A DNA stretch of 64,000 nt, taken from Topomyia yanbarensis (taxonomy: Eukaryota; Arthropoda; Insecta; Diptera; Culicidae). The notes below the pieces were generated by a model, which was not told where the DNA came from, ran no database searches, and was given only the letters and a program-made list of their open reading frames with translations. Positions 31,401-44,511 of the stretch are shown here, in pieces. Numbering within the stretch: the first letter of the stretch is position 1; each line of letters starts with the position of its first letter. The translations under genes and the position numbers were made by a program. Location: contig NC_080672.1 of the NCBI RefSeq assembly GCF_030247195.1, positions 13,888,001-13,952,000 of the forward strand, read 5' to 3'.

Positions 31401-31479
31401 GTAAGAATTAATTGTTCCTTCCAAGCATCATTGTTTTGTTCATTCTGCATTTTGTCTCATTCAATCATGAAGTGCAACT

Positions 31480-32330
31480 AGTTCGATCTGATTCAAGCAC
31501 CGCCAACGCCATTAGTGATTTGGTCGATTCACTGTACTCTGCAATTCGAGCGAAAGAAAATGGTGGGAGCAGTATTCCTGGACCTGAAAAAAGGGTTCGA
31601 CATGTTGGTTCACTAGCTCTTATAGCGGAAGTTTAGCGGCTTACGGGATTCGCGGGACTGTTAATGATATTCTATGAAGCTACCTAACAAATCGCTCACA
31701 ATATGTTGCTGCAGGCGGTGCTGTGAGTTCTTCGTGAGATATGACAGTAGGTGTCCCACAGGGAAGCTACCTTGGGCCATTGCTGTTATTAGTGTACATA
31801 AATGACCTTCCCAAAATAGGATTTAAGGGAGTTCTTCATTTATTTCTGATAATACGGCCGCTTTCTATGAGGGAGACACCGAAGAGAAGGTAGCCGCGTT
31901 TGCGGAACAAGATTTCAAGAAGTTCCGCAAATAGTTCAGTGCCAACTTATTATTGCCAAATGTATCGAAAACCAAATTTATGCTCTTCCATTCTAAGCAT
32001 AAAAAACTTATTCAACGTGGTAGTCTCGCTATGAATGAAGAAGTAATACCCTGTGTTAATAGATTCAAGTACCTCGGTCTGATAATTGATCCCACACTGT
32101 CCTGGAACCATCATTTAGACTCACTTGAAGCCAAGCTTTGGAGTAGCTGCGACTTAATAAGAAAATTTGGCAAATTTCGTCCAACCAAAGCATTACACAA
32201 GCTGTATTTTTCTTTTTTCCACACCCACCTGCAATATCTCGCATTAATTTGGGGCTCTACCAGCAAGCACCGTCTCAAAAGAATACAAGTTCTGCAAAAT
32301 CGGTCGCTAAAGACGATTTAGTGCTTGCTC
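31480..32330 (+). pseudogene. LINE reverse transcriptase fragment (Jockey/CR1-like)
   Basis: Pieces in different frames: STANAISDLVDSLYSAIRAK, then LDLKKGFD-like motif A near 31580; VPQGSYLGPLLLLVYINDLP near 31751 (motif B); ISDNTAAF near 31840 where an active enzyme has YADDTA; LPNVSKTKFMLFHSKHKK and VNRFKYLGLIIDPTLSWNHH; then HTHLQYLALIWGSTSKHRLK and RIQVLQNRSLKTI. Order and content fit the palm-to-thumb part of a polymerase. Frameshifts and the altered YADD box show inactivity. The 3' end probably lies near 32.45 kb. Confidence 0.75.
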
Positions 32331-32454
32331 TGGTACACAATGTGCCCAACCTCCAGGGGTATAATTGGAATGTATGTGTGACACCAATGTACGTAATCTA
32401 TTACAAAGTGCAACTATCTAAACTAAGCTAAACTATAGCCGTCTAAGTACTTTC

Positions 32455-33470
32455 AACAGTTGATAAGACTGGGTAATGTTTGGAAAGGGCGTACGTGTAC
32501 GTCTAATTTCAAAACTGCCCGATAAGGCAATTTTAAGAAACGAATCGTTTTGTTAAAGTAGTAACTGAGAAAGCCGTATGTATATATTGATATGTTTGGC
32601 GGTGTATTTGACTAGGGACAGTGACGTTGAATATGCGGGGAAAATACACATTGTTTGGTTGAGTTGATTAATTACATATTCTTTGACCATATCTTACGGA
32701 CGTACACTGCAAATTTAAAGTTAAATTTAAATTTACGATTGAAAAACCAGAATCCGGCCATTTGGAAATTGGAAAACCAGAGACCAGGACTTTTAAATTT
32801 TTTGAACCCAAATTTCAAATTTGGAAGATTGATTACAGTGCTTTTAGAAGTTGCCAAATCCTGGTTTGATTCTTTTAGCACTGTTGTATTAAGTCAACAA
32901 ATTAGTTCTATTTCATTCTTCTAATTTATCAATAGTAAACATTTTTATTCTATTTCTAGCATGAATTTAACATACGCGTAAATTATTTGAAAATGCGTAT
33001 TTGAAACTATTCAAAATCTTTTCGTATTTACGTCAGGAATACATACTTCTTGTTTACGCTTTGGATTGATTGATAGAGTCAATTCGTTTTCTCGAGAGAT
33101 AATTTAACAATGCACCCATGCATCGGCCTTTTATTCATTCGTTTGCAGAGAAGGTCAATAATACATAGCTGTCGTTACATTGCTTATATAATCACGATTT
33201 AAATCGATGACTGGTAATTATACTGCACACCTTCGATAGTTTCTGATACCCGGGAGAACCTAAATTGCTCCTGAGTCAATTGCTTGCAGCACTGCTGGAC
33301 GATTGGTAATTACTTCTTTTTCAATAAGTATTCCTAAACCTTGACCGCTGAGGTGCTTTTGGGTATCCATCAACCACTTTCTTAACAGCTCATACTTTAC
33401 GAAAGCTAAGGTCGTATACACGATTAATTTTCTGGTTCAAAATCGACTTCAAAGTAAACAACTTTTCTTG
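32455..33470. other. Intronic, nothing recognised
   Basis: AT-rich. Frames at 32655-32924 are low-complexity Asn/Leu/Phe translations of AT-rich DNA and are not considered genes. Confidence 0.5.
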
Positions 33471-33479
33471 TTGAAAATA

Positions 33480-34140
33480 TGTGGATAGAACCGTGTATTT
33501 TAAGCAGTAATCCAAATTTGGTATTGCTTATACGGGATAATCCGAGAACATTTTGTGTAGTAAATGCCGCAAGGTCAACATCTTTTCTGCCAATAAATCA
33601 CCTTCTCAAAACATACACAAAGGTTTCTCATAGTGTTGCAGAAATTATACCGAGAGAATTCCAAATGAGTCTATCACTTTCACGTTGCCACCCTATATGG
33701 TGGCATCCGTAGATTGCCAGGAACAGATAGCCAATTTTCATCCGAAGGTCTCGTACGGTTTTGGTGGACGCCCAAACGAGAAGCGCAGCTCTTAGCGAAT
33801 AATAAAATGTGTATCGTCGAAGGACAAACTATCCAGTTCCACCATTTCGGCAATGTCGTATTGTTTGGATGCAAAAAAAAACTGCTTAACAGAACAATTT
33901 GCTTCTGGTAACGATATCAAACACTTTGTTGAGTGTGGCAAAAATAGAGTCAAAATCTCCGAATATACTGAAGATAACGCAATAGAGGTACGAAATTTCT
34001 TTCCAGACAAAAAACGGTGTTCGGATCGTGAGCGTGCGGTTATATACTTTTCAGACAATATACTTTCCTATGTGACTCTGCAACCTGGCACTATTTATAC
34101 CCAGACAACGTTGTTTTACTTTATTCTGGCCAATATCTAA
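33480..34140 (+). pseudogene. LINE ORF1 fragment (Jockey/CR1-like)
   Basis: Contains VEGQTIQFHHFGNVVLFGCK, then (frameshifted) EQFASGNDIKHFVECGKNRV and KISEYTEDNAIEVRNF, matching the family pattern IQFHHVRNCVLIxF...YxxDNAVEVRIHDLP. The upstream part (33480-33700) is less certain. It has several frameshifts. Same protein type as at 5.9, 34.4, 48.7 and 57.1 kb. Confidence 0.6.
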
Positions 34141-34289
34141 CATAATATCTGAGTTTCATTAAACGTGTTAATCACTAGCGATAAAGTGCTTATTGTTGGA
34201 GAGTTTTAGTGTTGTCTTCTACAAAAAATTTTCTACTTCTTTATTACATGATTGGTCATTGATTGAGCGTCATCAGGATTGAATGCCTG

Positions 34290-34480
34290 ACATAGTAGAA
34301 CTCGATAAAGGCGACTTCCGTAAGCCTAACTTCCATTTTCATGTTGCACATCACAAATGCTCAGTCTGCTCGTGCTCGAAAATATCGGAAGTCAATAGGC
34401 ACCGCATATGGCCGGAGTACCACTTCATGCTTCTGCGACTCACTCATCTTGATAGATCACCAAGTTTCTTTTTTTCAGAC
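34290..34480 (-). pseudogene. LINE ORF1 N-terminal fragment, reverse orientation
   Basis: Minus strand from 34475: MSESQKHEVVLRPYAVPIDF, RYFRARAD, stop, AFVMCNMKMEVRLTEVAFIE, FYYVRHS. MxVEVRLTEVAxxxFxxVRxC matches the copy at 57146 (MELRLTEVAYFQYQHLRNGV). It corresponds to the region just upstream of the piece on the opposite strand at 33.8 kb, so two truncated copies lie back to back. Confidence 0.55.
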
Positions 34481-34555
34481 AAGGTATACAAAATAAAAGT
34501 TGTTGTATCGTTCGCTTCGCACTAGCTCGGCCAGAAGTAGACAGCACAATGAGTA

Positions 34556-35468
34556 CCGTAAACCGGGGTGACTTTGATCACTCGAAACTTTTTTCTTAGA
34601 TCGATTATTAAACCAGAATAGTCCACCGAATTATTTTAATTTGAAATAATTTTTACTCTAAACTTATAAAATACTAACTTGTTATACTTTTTGAGTATAT
34701 TGTTCGGTTTTTGGGTACAAAAACTACAAAAAACCGAAATTTGACTTTACCTGATTTTTACGAATCTTCGTAAAGTGTCTATTTTTTATAAAACAAATAA
34801 ATCTCAGATTTGAGCAAGAGTAATAAATTACAAGCGAGTTTCTATTTTCCTTTACATTGGGATATGCTGAATTTAGTTTTAAGAGTTTGTTTATTTTTCA
34901 TACATTTTTTGTTAAACTAGTTGGCAATTATTTCAAATTATTTTAAGCTAAAATTCGCAACATTTTTTTATTGTTCATTATTCCAACGTGTTAAAATGGA
35001 TGAAACTTTTTGTACATTTATAAAACACTGAAACAAAACAATTTTAGCAGTTTTAAAGGTTTTCAGAATCTTTTATTCTAGTTAGACACAAATTATACGA
35101 ATTTTAGTTACTCGAATTTATTGTACATTGAAATACTTTGTATAATACTAATTAACATCTATTTAACAATGAGTATCTTTCCAGAATTAGTTTAAACAAA
35201 CATTTGAATGAAAAACATTGACATCACTAACTTAATCAAGGTGAACATGCAGGTTATCAAAGTCACCCCGGAACACGAAAACGGACTTCAACTTGAAATC
35301 ATTTTTGAAAAAATAGCTGTAAACGGACAATTTTAGGTAAAATCATCCAATCTTGTTCTCCATACACCAGTACATGGTTTAAAAATATTAAACTTGAAAA
35401 AAATGTGTTGCGTCTAAAAATACGTAATGATTACTTCGAAAAGTGATCAATGTCAGCCCGGTTTACGG
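34556..35468. mobile_element. TA-target MITE, 913 bp
   Basis: Left end CCGTAAACCGGGGTGACTTT and the inverse of right end CCGTAAACCGGGCTGACATT, both flanked by TA (34554-34555 and 35469-35470). An internal inverted copy of the terminal motif, TCAAAGTCACCCCGG, lies near 35258. AT-rich and non-coding. The termini are typical of an abundant culicine MITE family with TA target sites. Confidence 0.8.
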
Positions 35469-35689
35469 TAGCGTACTTGTTAGATTTGTTTGTTTAAAAT
35501 AGTAATAATTTTCTCACTAATTTGTTCATACCAAACGAGATATAAATTTGTTAAGGAGAGGCTCTCATTCAAATGACCAAAAAGTAAGCAAAATTTGGAA
35601 TTTTTTGAGGGCCAATAAAAAACATGGAAGGAAACAGTTTTAGGAATGAAAAAGCTTTAATTTTCGTCTTTATTTAAAAATAATTTCAA

Positions 35690-35822
35690 GATGAAAAAAC
35701 AAATTGGCGGACGTGGTGACGTTCTGTCTAGCGTTAGGTACGCCCTGAGTTCCAAAACTGCGTACATCCTGCTGCCTCAGGATCGATCTGAAACACAAAA
35801 CTAATAATAAGGCTCTAAAGTA
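35690..35822 (-). repeat. Dispersed repeat, copy B
   Basis: Reverse-complement relative of 7555-7683 (see shared words there). Similarity fades toward 35.6 kb. Confidence 0.65.
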
Positions 35823-36299
35823 ACCTTCCAAACTTTCCAATAAGACGAACCCTCACTAAAAAAATAAGTGGTATTTCAGCCAAAATCGAGAATTTTTTTT
35901 GTGATTTATAAACATGAATTTAAGTTAATATGTATCAATATCAAAAAAAAATACAATATGGTGGTCTAAAATCTGACGACCAAAATTTTTCGTTCTTCAT
36001 CGTTTTCTGTGATTGTTTCATAACTCACGATTAGTCTGCGATGCCTCTACAGATCAAGCCGTGAAATACGTTCTCGAAATCTATACACATGTGCAATGCA
36101 ACGCGAAGCATTCTGGGAACGTGCATAATGCCATGAAAAGGTTTCTACCTGTGACGCGCGTCTCGAGCCGAGAGCGTCCCACGGTAGCCAGAACGCCGCT
36201 TATAACAATGGCCTGTAGAAGCTTTTTAGTCGCTTCTCTGCCTACTCGCCGGTTTTGTAGCCAGATAAAACTATTGTACGAGAACCTACGGAAACCAAT

Positions 36300-38665
36300 A
36301 CCGTCTTTACGCATGGGCAAACTGGTCCAGGCGCCCCGGGATTTTGGGGGCCCGAACTAAGGACGACAATAAAATTATTCTAGAGGCTACATTCCAAATT
36401 TTTTATAACGATTTAGCGTATGTAGCCTATGTGATCAAAACATTTGACGAGCATCAGACAACCAAGCGGAATGATGGTAGCTGCAGGAAACGAGGCACCA
36501 AATGGGTTTGAACCAATTCAATCGTCAATCCAACATTTTGGTACAAGTTTCTATTTATTTTGAACAAAAACAAGATAACGTTTTGCACAAGGAAACAAAA
36601 AGTGGAAGAAGGTGTCGATATTCGCTATAAAAGCCTGATTTGGCAAGCGAACCGATGATGTGGCAAATATTCTTTATCACATCTGGGACCGTCGAACGAA
36701 CAATCCTACATGGAAGCCTCCAAAAGTGAGCTCTTCGCCTCTTGAGGTCTCACGAAGGCTCGATGCTTTCTCGGGCGGGTATGGTATTTTTCAACTACAC
36801 TACGCCCAGTTAAAAAAAGGTTTAAGGTAGTCATGACAGTAAACGTTCGTAATATAAAAAAAAAAGAATAAAAAAAAATCCTTGTAAAAGTGTGATTGAA
36901 AGTCGACTTTATCTTTACCCTAAATCAAACTAAAGGAGTCAAGGCAAAGGATATTAGAAGTATCTCGGACATTTGGTGATCTATACTTACAATTTTATTC
37001 GATTGGTTTTAAAATTTTTGCAACAAAAAATATATTTGTGAACATTCTTGTGTCGTGTGAGGTGTCCAGTCAATCTATGGTTCAGAACATTCTTGTGCTT
37101 CCGAAATAACATAATTTTAATTTTAAAATCCGGCTTTGCTTTGCTAAATTGAAAATCTCAATTCAGGACAAATGATGAATACAAATGCATATTATGTCAC
37201 GGCGACATGCACTCGACGGATTTTCAATTCAGATTGTGTTACATGACTGGTATTTAAATTAATGATTCCGCTCATATTAATAAGTTCGGGTAATTTCGAT
37301 ATTTTGTTATGAAAGCATTTTCGAATAAACTTGGCGTAACAATATGAGTATTGAACATTCCAGTATCTGTACCCCAGGCTGGTCACCTATCGGCGCCGTC
37401 TTCGAAATTCCAATTTGTTGAATAGAAAGGCTGTTCTTATTACTAAATATGTATGTATTCGTTTGCTACGCCTCCCCGACCCGGTCACAATAGATGAATA
37501 TCGTAATGTATAACAAAGCTCTACCTCACTAACAATATACAATTGGTAAGTCCAATAGATTATAAGCAGCTCACCTGAGTTCGATCTCCCACCACCCCAT
37601 ATAGTGCCACTATCAGTTAGATTGGTGGATTTGCGTTTTTCGACGGAGGTTGAACATTTACAACAACACAGTGATAGAAATTTGAAATTGCGTTCTTTCT
37701 CCATATATTTTGATTAGCACACGATTTTTTGTCGTGACTAAAATGGGATCGGTTTTCTTAGCCATTTTTCGAAAATATCTTTAGCAATGTTTTATTAAAT
37801 TTTGGAGCATGTATGACATGCCTTAATAATGAAAAAACAGTGTTTTGACAAAACCTTTCGAAAACTGGTTGGAAACAGTGAACATTTTCGAGATCATCTC
37901 GGTTAGAGCCGTCGAAATAGTGCCCCAACCGAATAATAAAAATTATAGGTCCGTTTCAAATATGTTTAATATCATGCGTATTGAGCTCCAAACAGCGAAC
38001 GGACATTTCCTCAAGGGGCTCTAAAATATCGAGAAGAAAATATTTTTGAGCTGTGCACGGTTGGTTGATTGCCATTCGTTTGTGACGGCTACTAGCAGAG
38101 GCCATTATTTATAATTCCAATGGTTGGAAAGGAACATACACAACGAAAAAACCCGGTTTTAAAATATTCGACTGAAGCTTGTTCGCGATTGGTTCCCGCT
38201 AATTTCATGCATCAAGCCGCAAATCTTGAACACAATGAATTGTGATTAGTTGAAACTGATGTTCAAATCCGTTGGGTTGATTCTCTTTTTGGGGGACTGC
38301 AGGAGGAGAGAGAATAGGATTAATAGGAAGCAGCCATCTGGGTGGCCAGCCCTCTTTAGTTTGTGTTGTCTAGTGCTAGCAGCGAAGCCAATAGGATAAA
38401 ATCAGGCATATCAATGCTTGAATGTCATTAGATTTGAATTAACAGCCCGAAGTATAGTCACGACACTCCGGTTATGTTACAGACATTACCCACTCATCTT
38501 TTTTTTTTAATAATTTCAACATTAATTTGGCTCAAATTGGGAAAAAATCAGAATAGCCTTTGATCATACTACTCTACAGCAGTTTATACCTGTTCAATTA
38601 TGGGGGCCCCTTAGATGAGTAGTGCCCAGGGGGCCCAAATTGCCTCAAAACGGCCCTGAAGGAAA
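36300..38665. mobile_element. Possible DNA transposon with GGGGCCC-type inverted ends
   Basis: GGGCAAACTGGTCCAGGCGC...TTTTGGGGGCCCG near 36315-36353 resembles the inverse of the segment at 38606-38659 (GGGGCCCC...CCAGGGGGCCCAAATTGCC...CGGCCCTG). The right edge read outward starts CAGGGCCG, as in hAT elements. The left edge is not well defined and no transposase frame was found. About 2.3 kb. Confidence 0.3.
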
Positions 38666-41600
38666 CGGGTTTTCTCGTCTTCCATCTTGCAATACTTTTT
38701 ACTGATCTTATCAAGACGAAACTTTCACCATTATAACACGTGTATTTTTCAAACAAAGCGCTATTAGAACTTTTCAAATCTGACGACTACATGTGCTGCT
38801 GCAGAAATAGTTTTTAAATCTTCAATACATCTGCATTTAAAATTGATATAATGCAGATAAACTTGTATGAATGGCTGCCCTGCCCTCACTTTCAAATATG
38901 TCAAATTTTCGTCCCGCCAATCAAACCAGTGCGCGAGATAGTAGGCACTGCTTCCAATCGCACATTCAAAGTAGCGCAGGTGTCACAGATTCGAATATGA
39001 AAGGGCGGCTTTCTCCCGACCATAATCAGCATAACATACAGCCAAAAACCCACTGCCTACTACGATCCGCATGATTAAAACTACAAATTTCGAAAAGCAA
39101 TTAGAAATCGTTTTCCCCTGCATTCCCGGGGGCACGTACCCGGGCAAAACAGAACCAAGTTGTCACGTTTCGAGATTCCTGCAGACAATACCATGTAAAC
39201 AATTTCGAGAAAACTAGCAAAAACAGAACTCATACTGAGCTGCTGCATTCTTGCAAATAATACTGACTGTTCTGAGGTGAACTGTGCGAATCCAGCAAAA
39301 ACCTCTGTCTGAATCGAGATAAGCGTGGAATAGGAGGGGTGAGTGGATTTGTCATCGGGTGATGACAGTAAATAATGGCAAACTTTTCGTTAACGTAATC
39401 AGTTTTCCGTTCCGTTTACCACTGCAGCTTCCACCCAACTCGGAATAATTCAGCGTACGGAGCGATGTCGATCCACCCAGCCAGAGTTCAGTCATACACC
39501 GAAAGACATCGTAATTTTCCTTTCCGTTGACGCTCGTACGGTTCTGGTATGGTCTGTTCCATCACCATATTTGCCATCGTTGTCGCGTCGTCTTGGGCTG
39601 GGCTGCAATTTAGTGCTTTCATTGATTAGGAAAGGATTTGCTACATAATTTATGGGGCACGTTTAGAGGCGGCAAATGGGGCGAAATTATTTCGAAATAA
39701 TATTTTCTCGATGACTGACAGACGGCTTTTTTGGGGGGAGTTCTGTGTTTGGCTTGGAATGAAAGTCGTAAAACCAACAACGGGCGCGCTGAATTGATAA
39801 CTTGATTCGAAATGGAGGCCCCCGACCGGAGGTTTCAACTTTATTGGCTCTTAGCGGTTGCGGGTAGAATCATGGTACCTTGTTGAAGCTTTGCGATTGA
39901 ATCAACAACGGTGGTGATGAAAATTTAAGCAGGTATTTTATGACTGGTGTTGGCAGATATTATTAAGTTCGATGCTGTTGATTGCAATAGATGGACTAAG
40001 TAGGCGTTTCGCGTGTTTTTGGAAACGTGTGAACATTTCGTGTAAGTTTCTGATAAAAATGGATAAGCAAATTCTTTTTACAGCGATTCTTTCGATTTTC
40101 TAGCAACGGGTTTCGTTGTAAACTTTATTCTTCAGTTGGCCAGAGATGCTGGAAAAATTGGATTTAAGCAATTTTCTGCATGAAGAGCATAATTCCTATA
40201 ACTTTGGTTAGTTATAAAAGCATCTATTGAATGGTCAAGTCTGCCAAATACTGATGAGATGAAATCAAAATATGAAGTCATTTATACAATTGCAAATTCT
40301 ATTCCTTTACATTGAACAAAATCCATTCAAATTAAAGAATGTTTCTCAGAATCACCCGTTCCGGAATCTATGAATCAAATGCAGAAAGCATAAAATTTCG
40401 ATTGTATTCTTATATTTTCACTTCCGAAAGGTGTCAATAGCGCGAAAGAGCTCATCCGTTTGGAAACCCCGTTCCGCGTTCAATTCGGCAGATACAACAA
40501 TGTACCGAAAAGCACCCTTTTCAGCTCCAAACATGCAATAATTTTGCGTACCCCCGTTACTTACTACCATCCGACACACACAAAGCAGGTTAGGTAAATC
40601 CTTTCCAATTTCACCAAGCCTGCTCCTTAGAGCCCCCTCGTAAAGACGTCTACCTTCACCTTCAATTTTCTTCGATCAAGTGGTATAATAAAATAATCTT
40701 CCCATTCCTGGGTCCATGTACCTTCCGAATCCCGTTTCTTCCCCTTTCAACCGAACAGAGCAATGAGATTCGACAGGCGGGTAGCACAGCCGCATCCGAT
40801 TCTCGTGGGTATTATCAAGCTACCAGCACATCCGAACTCAAGTGGCTAGCACTGATAAATCCTTTCCTTTCTTTCTTCCACATTATACAACTCCGCCACC
40901 CGGTTAGCCGGTACCGACTGAATCCTCACCAACCTTGCTCGCTCCTCGCTTTAAATGCTGGCGTTGACGGCTGAAATCCCCATCGCGCGAATGCAATCGA
41001 GGGGAAAAAAACGAAGGGTCATCTTCCACACTTTCCACACGACCGAATCGCCATCATTCTCCTCCACGCCGCCGGAACAGTGGTATAAATCTATAAAACC
41101 TAATATAATTTATTATTAATTTCACACCATTTTAATAGATTTTCCAAAATAACAATAAAATTCAATTTAGAATTCAGCTCACATCCCAGCGTTCACCGTA
41201 CGTATAGCTGATCCCGATATGCCACGGTTGGTGCTGATGCTGCTGCTGCTGTTGCTATACTGCCTCGGATGATTGGATTGGATTTTGGGGTCGTTTCTGG
41301 GCGTTTTTTCTCCCTTGCGCCCAGGCTTCTCCATTCCTTGGCAAACAGGATGTGGCCGCACGTACAAAAACAGCAACAACATGCACATACAGCTACCAGC
41401 TTTGCGGGTGGAACGTGTCTAATATGGTGGTACACTACACAACTGGACGAACGGACGAACGGTTGCATCATATGTTGCATCCCTCGTGATCGCCCGGTTT
41501 TCGGTCAGTGTCACTTTTGGTTTCATGACGTTGCTTGGCCCAGAGAACTAGTGGAAAAGTTGCACTAGTACACTTCAACCCTTTCCGTCGACGGAAGCCG

Positions 41601-42680
41601 AAAAACAATAGCAACGGGGGAAACGATGGACGACCATAGCAGGCACTGACTGCCCGTCACGAAGCAAGCGGTGATTCGCCTCTGCTCGGGTGAAGAAGTG
41701 GGTAGCTTATCTCCGCATCTAAATCTCACCACCAAATCTATTCGATCCTGCAGTGAAGCTCGTTAGTGGCGTGGAAAACTATAAGACTGCTTGAGCTCTT
41801 TCTGCTTTTGGCTTCTGGGTTCTAGCTGCTGCTGCTGCTGCTGCAGCTGCAATCCAAAGTGGACAGACCAATGAAGAGCCATTGTCTTGCTTCGTTATCA
41901 TCAACTGTAATGTGTCGTATGGGTGGTGCGCTTCGCGGTACGTCGGGCCGGAATTAACTGAGGACCGTCCGGCTCGTTCAAGCTGGTTACTGTTAGCTCC
42001 CGGTGACGAATGTATTAATTGTTTGGTACGGTTATCCATACGGTTCTGGACCGCCGCTGCAAAGTTTAGAGGAACAAACAACATGCATCCGAGCTGCTTC
42101 GGGCGGGAGCCATAATACTCTTCTAGCGGTGGGCCGTGGGTAGTTTGACAATGTCGCCGCCTACTGCGAGTATCGAGGGACGGTTTTGATGTTGTTTATG
42201 GTATGAATGAAGGCGAATTAGAGCTGTCGGTGTTTGAATTAAGATTTTGAAGCCGTCAATTCATTAATGTTGTTGTAATCAATGCATACTTAAGAATCGT
42301 AATAACATCTATTGCCTATGGGTCAATTAATGGATGCTAAATCTGAGCGTTTGTCGGAACGGATTGTCTAAATAGCGAATTAAGACACCTTTTAATTCCA
42401 TCATTTTAAAATAATTTCTAACTGTTGCAGGTTGTATGAAGTTCAAAAACTGTCTTATTTACCCATAGGACGTGAAGTTGTCGGATTAACTAACTAACCA
42501 CGTTAGACGTCCTTAAAATACTATTCCGGAGCTGGAAACATTAAACATTCTAGGAACAATGGAACACAAACGAACTTTCAATGGTTTGGAGTTACCGGCT
42601 ATATAAAGCAATTAACCGCAACTAAGAAATGATTTACGTTTTGACGGAATTTCGTTACTTACTCAGCAAAATATTTTCAG
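38666..42680. other. Repeat-poor Ten-m intron
   Basis: About 4 kb with unique-looking sequence, including CT-rich and GC-richer stretches and short (CTG)n runs. No frame with both splice signals and a recognisable protein was found. Exons of the Ten-m cytoplasmic domain were looked for on the minus strand and not seen. Confidence 0.45.
41825..41850 (+). repeat. (GCT)n trinucleotide run
   Basis: AGCTGCTGCTGCTGCTGCTG followed by CAGCTGC. Open in all minus-strand frames as Gln, Ala or Cys. No supporting gene structure. Confidence 0.7.
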
Positions 42681-42745
42681 GGTAGAGGTTTTCAAACGCA
42701 GGCAAGTTCCATCATATGTTGCATCCACATCACATGGAGTTCAAA

Positions 42746-42964
42746 TCACCTACGAGTAAGCCTTTTACCACATTGGATAAGAAACTTATGTATGTCTCTG
42801 ACTTTCAGTCGTCCAAACACAGTGTCGTCTATGTTAAGACGGTCGAAAATTTGAAATCGCAATTGCGCTACTGCCGGGCAGTTGCATATCAGATGATATA
42901 AGGTGCCGTAGTCGGGTTCACAAAGATCACATGACAATGACTCAGTGCGCTGAATAGTCGTCAT
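42746..42964 (-). pseudogene. Loa-type ORF2: C-terminal Cys/His segment
   Basis: TTIQRTESLSCDLCEPDYGT, then LYHLICNCPAVAQLRFQIFD. CxxCxxxxxxxxHLICxCPA is the terminal zinc-binding motif of this group. The 3' end of the element should lie shortly below 42.70 kb. Confidence 0.75.
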
Positions 42965-43200
42965 GTGATAATTGAGTTCACAGCGTGTCGCTGTGGAGTT
43001 TCGAAAAAAGTAGGAGATTTTTAAAAATCACTGGGCACAGTTGTTCTGGAAACGTTTGTAGATTTCTCCAATAATTGCTGAGCTTGGATGAAGCCTAGGA
43101 CCGTATTTTTTCTCTTATTCAACTTGTAGAAATTGGCAGGATGGACTCACGACCAATGAAGTCAATCGCTGCACATTCTCTGGCCAATTCGTAAGCCCAT

Positions 43201-43530
43201 TCAACTCCAGTAATGTCCGTGCACCGAGACAAGGTAGAGAGTGTTTAAAATGCTTAGTTCTTCGATTTGGGTTCGGTACACGATCATTAGCTTGAACCGT
43301 GATTTGTCTGAGCTAAAGGCCTTGATTGCAGTCGGACTATCGGAGCAGAAGTTTATAACTTTGCCGGGCAAGCTCTGTAATGGGCCGACGGACATAATCG
43401 CAAAGATTTCTGCTTGGAATACTGTACAGTATCTACCTAGCGAGTGAGACTGTTCCAAACTCATTTCACGACAGTAGACACCAGCACCAACGAGTCATCA
43501 GTATAACAGGCCGCTGGCGTTTGTTGTTGT
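43201..43530 (-). pseudogene. Loa-type ORF2: RNase H domain
   Basis: VGAGVYCREMSLEQSHSLGR, then YCTVFQAEIFAIMSVGPLQS and INFCSDSPTAIKAFSSDKSR. QAEIxAI and CSDSxTAIKA carry two of the acidic catalytic residues. The first Asp (DGS) lies beyond a frame break near 43.5 kb, where DDSLV can be read. Confidence 0.75.
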
Positions 43531-43601
43531 AACAACAGCCGTGTATGTCTCATAGTAAGCTCTACATGGTTACTGTTCCGAAGCTCAGTAACCTGCAGTC
43601 T

Positions 43602-43916
43602 CTATGCACATAGTAGTTCTTCTTGTTTGAGGTGTATGTGTAATGGTGTGATATTTATAAGGGTTTGATATTCATACAGTATTGGACGTACAATTGTCGT
43701 GTAAATCCAATAGATGTATTTAAGTTTGAGACACCAGGTCTTTCCAAAAGTTCGTTTGTCCGAAGGCCGCTTTCTTGACTCTGACGCACACCAATTCAGT
43801 TTGGAATTCAATGTAACTCCGACGTATTTGACTTGATCTGCACACAGTAGCTCAGAATCAAAGAACTGCAAGGGACGAACCCCGGTTGTTATTCGCTTCT
43901 TCGTGAAAAGGACCAT
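43602..43916 (-). pseudogene. Loa-type ORF2: polymerase thumb region
   Basis: MVLFTKKRITTGVRPLQFFD, then ADQVKYVGVTLNSKLNWCAS and IYTTIVRPILYEY. The KYLGVxLDxKLxW and TxVRPIL(T)Y motifs follow the palm in this clade. Confidence 0.7.
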
Positions 43917-43978
43917 TGAAGTTTTGCTTGGGTTAACTGATAATTTAACTTGTCGACAGCTCTTAATGCCTGTTGCAT

Positions 43979-44413
43979 TTAGTCAAAGATTGTTCCGATG
44001 CAAAATCCAGTAATTAGTATTTGGTAATCGTCAGCAAACCCGTAGGTTGGAAATCCAAGCTCATTGAGTTTCTTCAACAAGCCGTCGGCTACCAAGTTCC
44101 ATAACAAAGGTGACAGAACGCCACCCTGAGGACAACCGCAAACACTTAACTTCCGTATCTCAGCCTGTCGCAGTGACGAGCGAAGAATGCGGTTACTAAG
44201 CATTGCGTTTATCCAACCCGAGATACATGCAGATATCCCATGACCGCGCGTCGCTTCCTGGACAGACTGGAAGGACACATTGTCAAAAGCACCCTCAATA
44301 TCTAGGAATACACCCAAGCTAGATTGCTTGAGCGAGAAGGCTTTCTCAATGTAGCAAACAACACCGTGAAGCAGAGTGATCATGGATTTCCTACACTGAT
44401 ATGCATGTTGCAT
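43979..44413 (-). pseudogene. Loa-type ORF2: reverse transcriptase core
   Basis: MQHAYQCRKSMITLLHGVVC, then SLGVFLDIEGAFDNVSFQSV (motif A), CGCPQGGVLSPLLWNLVADG (motif B) and YGFADDYQILITG (motif C, FADD intact). Palm catalytic residues are all present, but the reading frame is open only for this segment. Confidence 0.85.
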
Positions 44414-44511
44414 TTTGTGCAGTGGAACCTAAAACTCTTGGCTTTTTCATGGCTTGAGCGCTAAATAATAGGGATGAATCTAACGGTTATTTCACGCCAT
44501 GCTTGCGTGAT

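Noticed and set aside
41179..41480. Minus-strand frames ending at CTGGGAT/GTGAGC, possible upstream Ten-m exon
   Set aside because: There is a donor-like GTGAGC, but the protein does not resemble the expected cytoplasmic teneurin sequence (CLVRTPSGN... type) and no convincing acceptor was found.
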